A stretch of DNA of 64,000 nt, taken from assembly GCA_017562135.1 (NCBI GenBank), contig QEYB01000047.1, forward strand, positions 372,001-436,000, in the 5' to 3' direction. A model generated the notes under the pieces. It was given only the letters and a program-made list of their open reading frames with translations. It had not been told where the DNA came from and ran no database searches. Positions 62,155-64,000 of this stretch are shown in pieces; position 1 is the first letter of the stretch; each line of letters begins with the position of its first letter. Position numbers and translations under genes: made by a program. The stretch comes from Dipylidium caninum (taxonomy: Eukaryota; Platyhelminthes; Cestoda; Cyclophyllidea; Dipylidiidae).

Positions 62155-64000
62155 CTGCAAATTCAATCCCCTTAAGTAATTTTCGGAGAGCAGAGAAGAT
62201 GGGTGCCTAGTCTAATAAAACATCTTGAGCACAGTCGTGAGGCCTTTGTTCAATTTGGGAAACTGCTCCAGCTATGAGGCGCAGTTATTGTTGCTTATAT
62301 GCGTGTACAGTTCCTTTCTCAAGAAAACAACCTGAGCAAAGTGAAATTTGCTTCATTTGCTGTAGGCAGAGGAGCAACAATAATTTGAAGCATATAGATC
62401 TAAAGTACTCAAGTTTTGAGTCTGAATATTGACGAAATCACTGACTCAAAAGAAATTTTCAATCCGAGACCACAAACCACTTATGTTGCCGTTAGTCGAA
62501 GATGGTTTGTTTGAACCCCAGCATCTAATCGGTACGATTTTCTTAATCCAGATTTTCGTCCTAATTACATAAGGAGAGGCAGAATTACCAGTAAAGATTT
62601 ACTTAAAAGGTCTGTGGTAAACTCTCGGGGGCTCAATGGTTGTGCAGCGTTCTTGGTGTCTAACAATTCTGGTTCGGAAACACTTTTTCGTCATTGGCTA
62701 TCGTTGAACCAATCAACCAAATAGACTACGTCTACCAGTGATTTGGTTGGTTATCACCAAAGCCAATCATGTCATAGGGCTCAAAGGACTCTTGTTGATG
62801 TTCCCCTACACGATTAAAATAAATGCCACTTCTTAGATGTCGGGAAGTTGAGATGGTAAGGGCTTGTTTCAAGATTGTTTCTCATTTCTCTGTGACGATG
62901 AATTTATTGCCTTCTATACTATACTAGGGAATTACTTCCCCTGAACTGGACGCGGTAATTCCCACTTGAATGTAGGAGCCATTTTCTGGAACCATCTCCC
63001 CTCTCTCTTCGGCTGAATTGGCGATGGTTTGAATCCGTGTCATCGTAGATAAACACTGAGGCCCACGCCCGCTCACAGCTCCACAAACGACGAGCGCCAT
63101 TGAATAAACAAATCCGTTCGTAGGCGAGGTAGGAATAAATGCAGGTTGTATCAAGTAGGGCGTACTTCTATATTAATGGACTTGTTTGACAACACTTGAT
63201 TGATTGGGCTTGAAGAAGAACAGCGTTCTTTATCCTTTAATTTCCAACACTGCGACACGCAAGTAGAACGCCAAATCTAAACTGGACAACTTTGTAAATC
63301 TCAATGAAGTAATTTAGTGGAATTTCATTGTAAGCAGGTTAAACTAATAGTAATTTTCATTTATAGTGGCACAACATCGACGATTTACGGTTCTCACCAT
63401 CATCGTATTGTCATTGAATTCTGAAGGAAATTGGGCTCTAAGTTGAGGTTTTTTCGGTAGGCCTAGTATGAACCAGCTCTAAATTTTCACATGAGGCTCT
63501 GCCTTATGCATGGATTCCAAATTAACACCATGATCTCAAAAAGTAAAATAAAGTTATGCCAAACTGAGCCTTCTGACTTCAACCGCTTCTTTCACACACC
63601 CCGTCTGAATCGCCCAGTCTGGCACACCAACAATGATGCCGCTGAACCTGCCTAAAAAGCGATATGAATTCTAAAGAAAAATTACCGGTTTCGAGTAACG
63701 TGGAGCAATTCCACGTTAACCAACTCCACCTTCCTTTTTAATCACCACCCCCTCCTCGCCACTCTCCCGGTCTGTGTGGATAGAATGCTCTAGGATAGGA
63801 TGGAGGTTGATATAGCGTTAACCTAGCTGAAGGCGCTCGCTTTTTTCAGCCTCAAATACTACTGATACAAGATTGTTGACTATAAGACGATGATTAATAA
63901 AGCCCCTTGGAAAAACGCCTACGCCGTACTGGCATGCGCACGCGCTGCACTGGCACGCACTTGGGTAGGAGTGGAGACAGAGAACGAAGGTGGGCGGGAG
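62155..64000. other. Right end of window, no supported gene
   Basis: May contain 5' exons of the unrecognised minus-strand gene. A 58-codon ATG frame at about 62924-63100 (minus) lacks splice or family support. Confidence 0.4.

Overview
The window is animal nuclear DNA, most likely from a parasitic flatworm and probably a tapeworm. Genes are split by many introns on both strands, some introns are only 33 nt long (12259-12291 and 37630-37662), the best protein similarities are to animal gene families, and there are decayed mariner transposons. The lineage is inferred from these features; no species-diagnostic sequence was found.

Layout. 538-11779 (+): a BUBR1/Mad3-type spindle-checkpoint gene, entered part-way through its N-terminal domain and ending without a kinase domain. 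Its first visible intron holds a dead mariner. 11858-12483 (-): a complete three-exon ferritin heavy chain, tail-to-tail with the previous gene (78 nt between stop codons) and carrying a GC-AG intron. 13239-14793 (+): a FAR1/ZSWIM-like DNA-binding-domain gene. 14862-25658: a tandem array of about 5.5 units of roughly 1.9 kb, each carrying tRNA-Glu(TTC) (+), tRNA-Lys(TTT) (-), tRNA-Glu(CTC) (+), a (TGCC)n(TGTC)n microsatellite and initiator tRNA-Met (-). 25915-33597 (-): a six-exon serine palmitoyltransferase subunit 2 gene, its stop codon only 256 nt from the array. 34966-35779 and 41255-42573 (both -): two paralogous small proteins with DUF1330-like folds, flanking a multi-exon XRRA1-like leucine-rich-repeat gene at 37401-40067 (+). 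45430-46495: a second dead mariner. 46857-47564 (+): a C2HC zinc-finger protein. 49024-49321 (+): the last two exons of an unrecognised gene. 57548-62154 (-): a partial model of another unrecognised gene. The rest of 49-64 kb appears gene-poor.

The most striking object is the tRNA array: three amino-acid identities on alternating strands, near-identical units, an expanding tetranucleotide tract between two convergent tRNA genes, and a G-rich tract plus a perfect inverted repeat just upstream of each tRNA-Glu(TTC). Very long open frames inside it (Ala-Cys-Leu-Pro or Gly-Arg-Gln-Ala repeats) are artefacts of the microsatellite. Four otherwise convincing protein genes each contain apparent breaks of frame, as do several tRNA copies, so single-base assembly indels are likely and frame breaks should not be read as pseudogenisation without checking reads.
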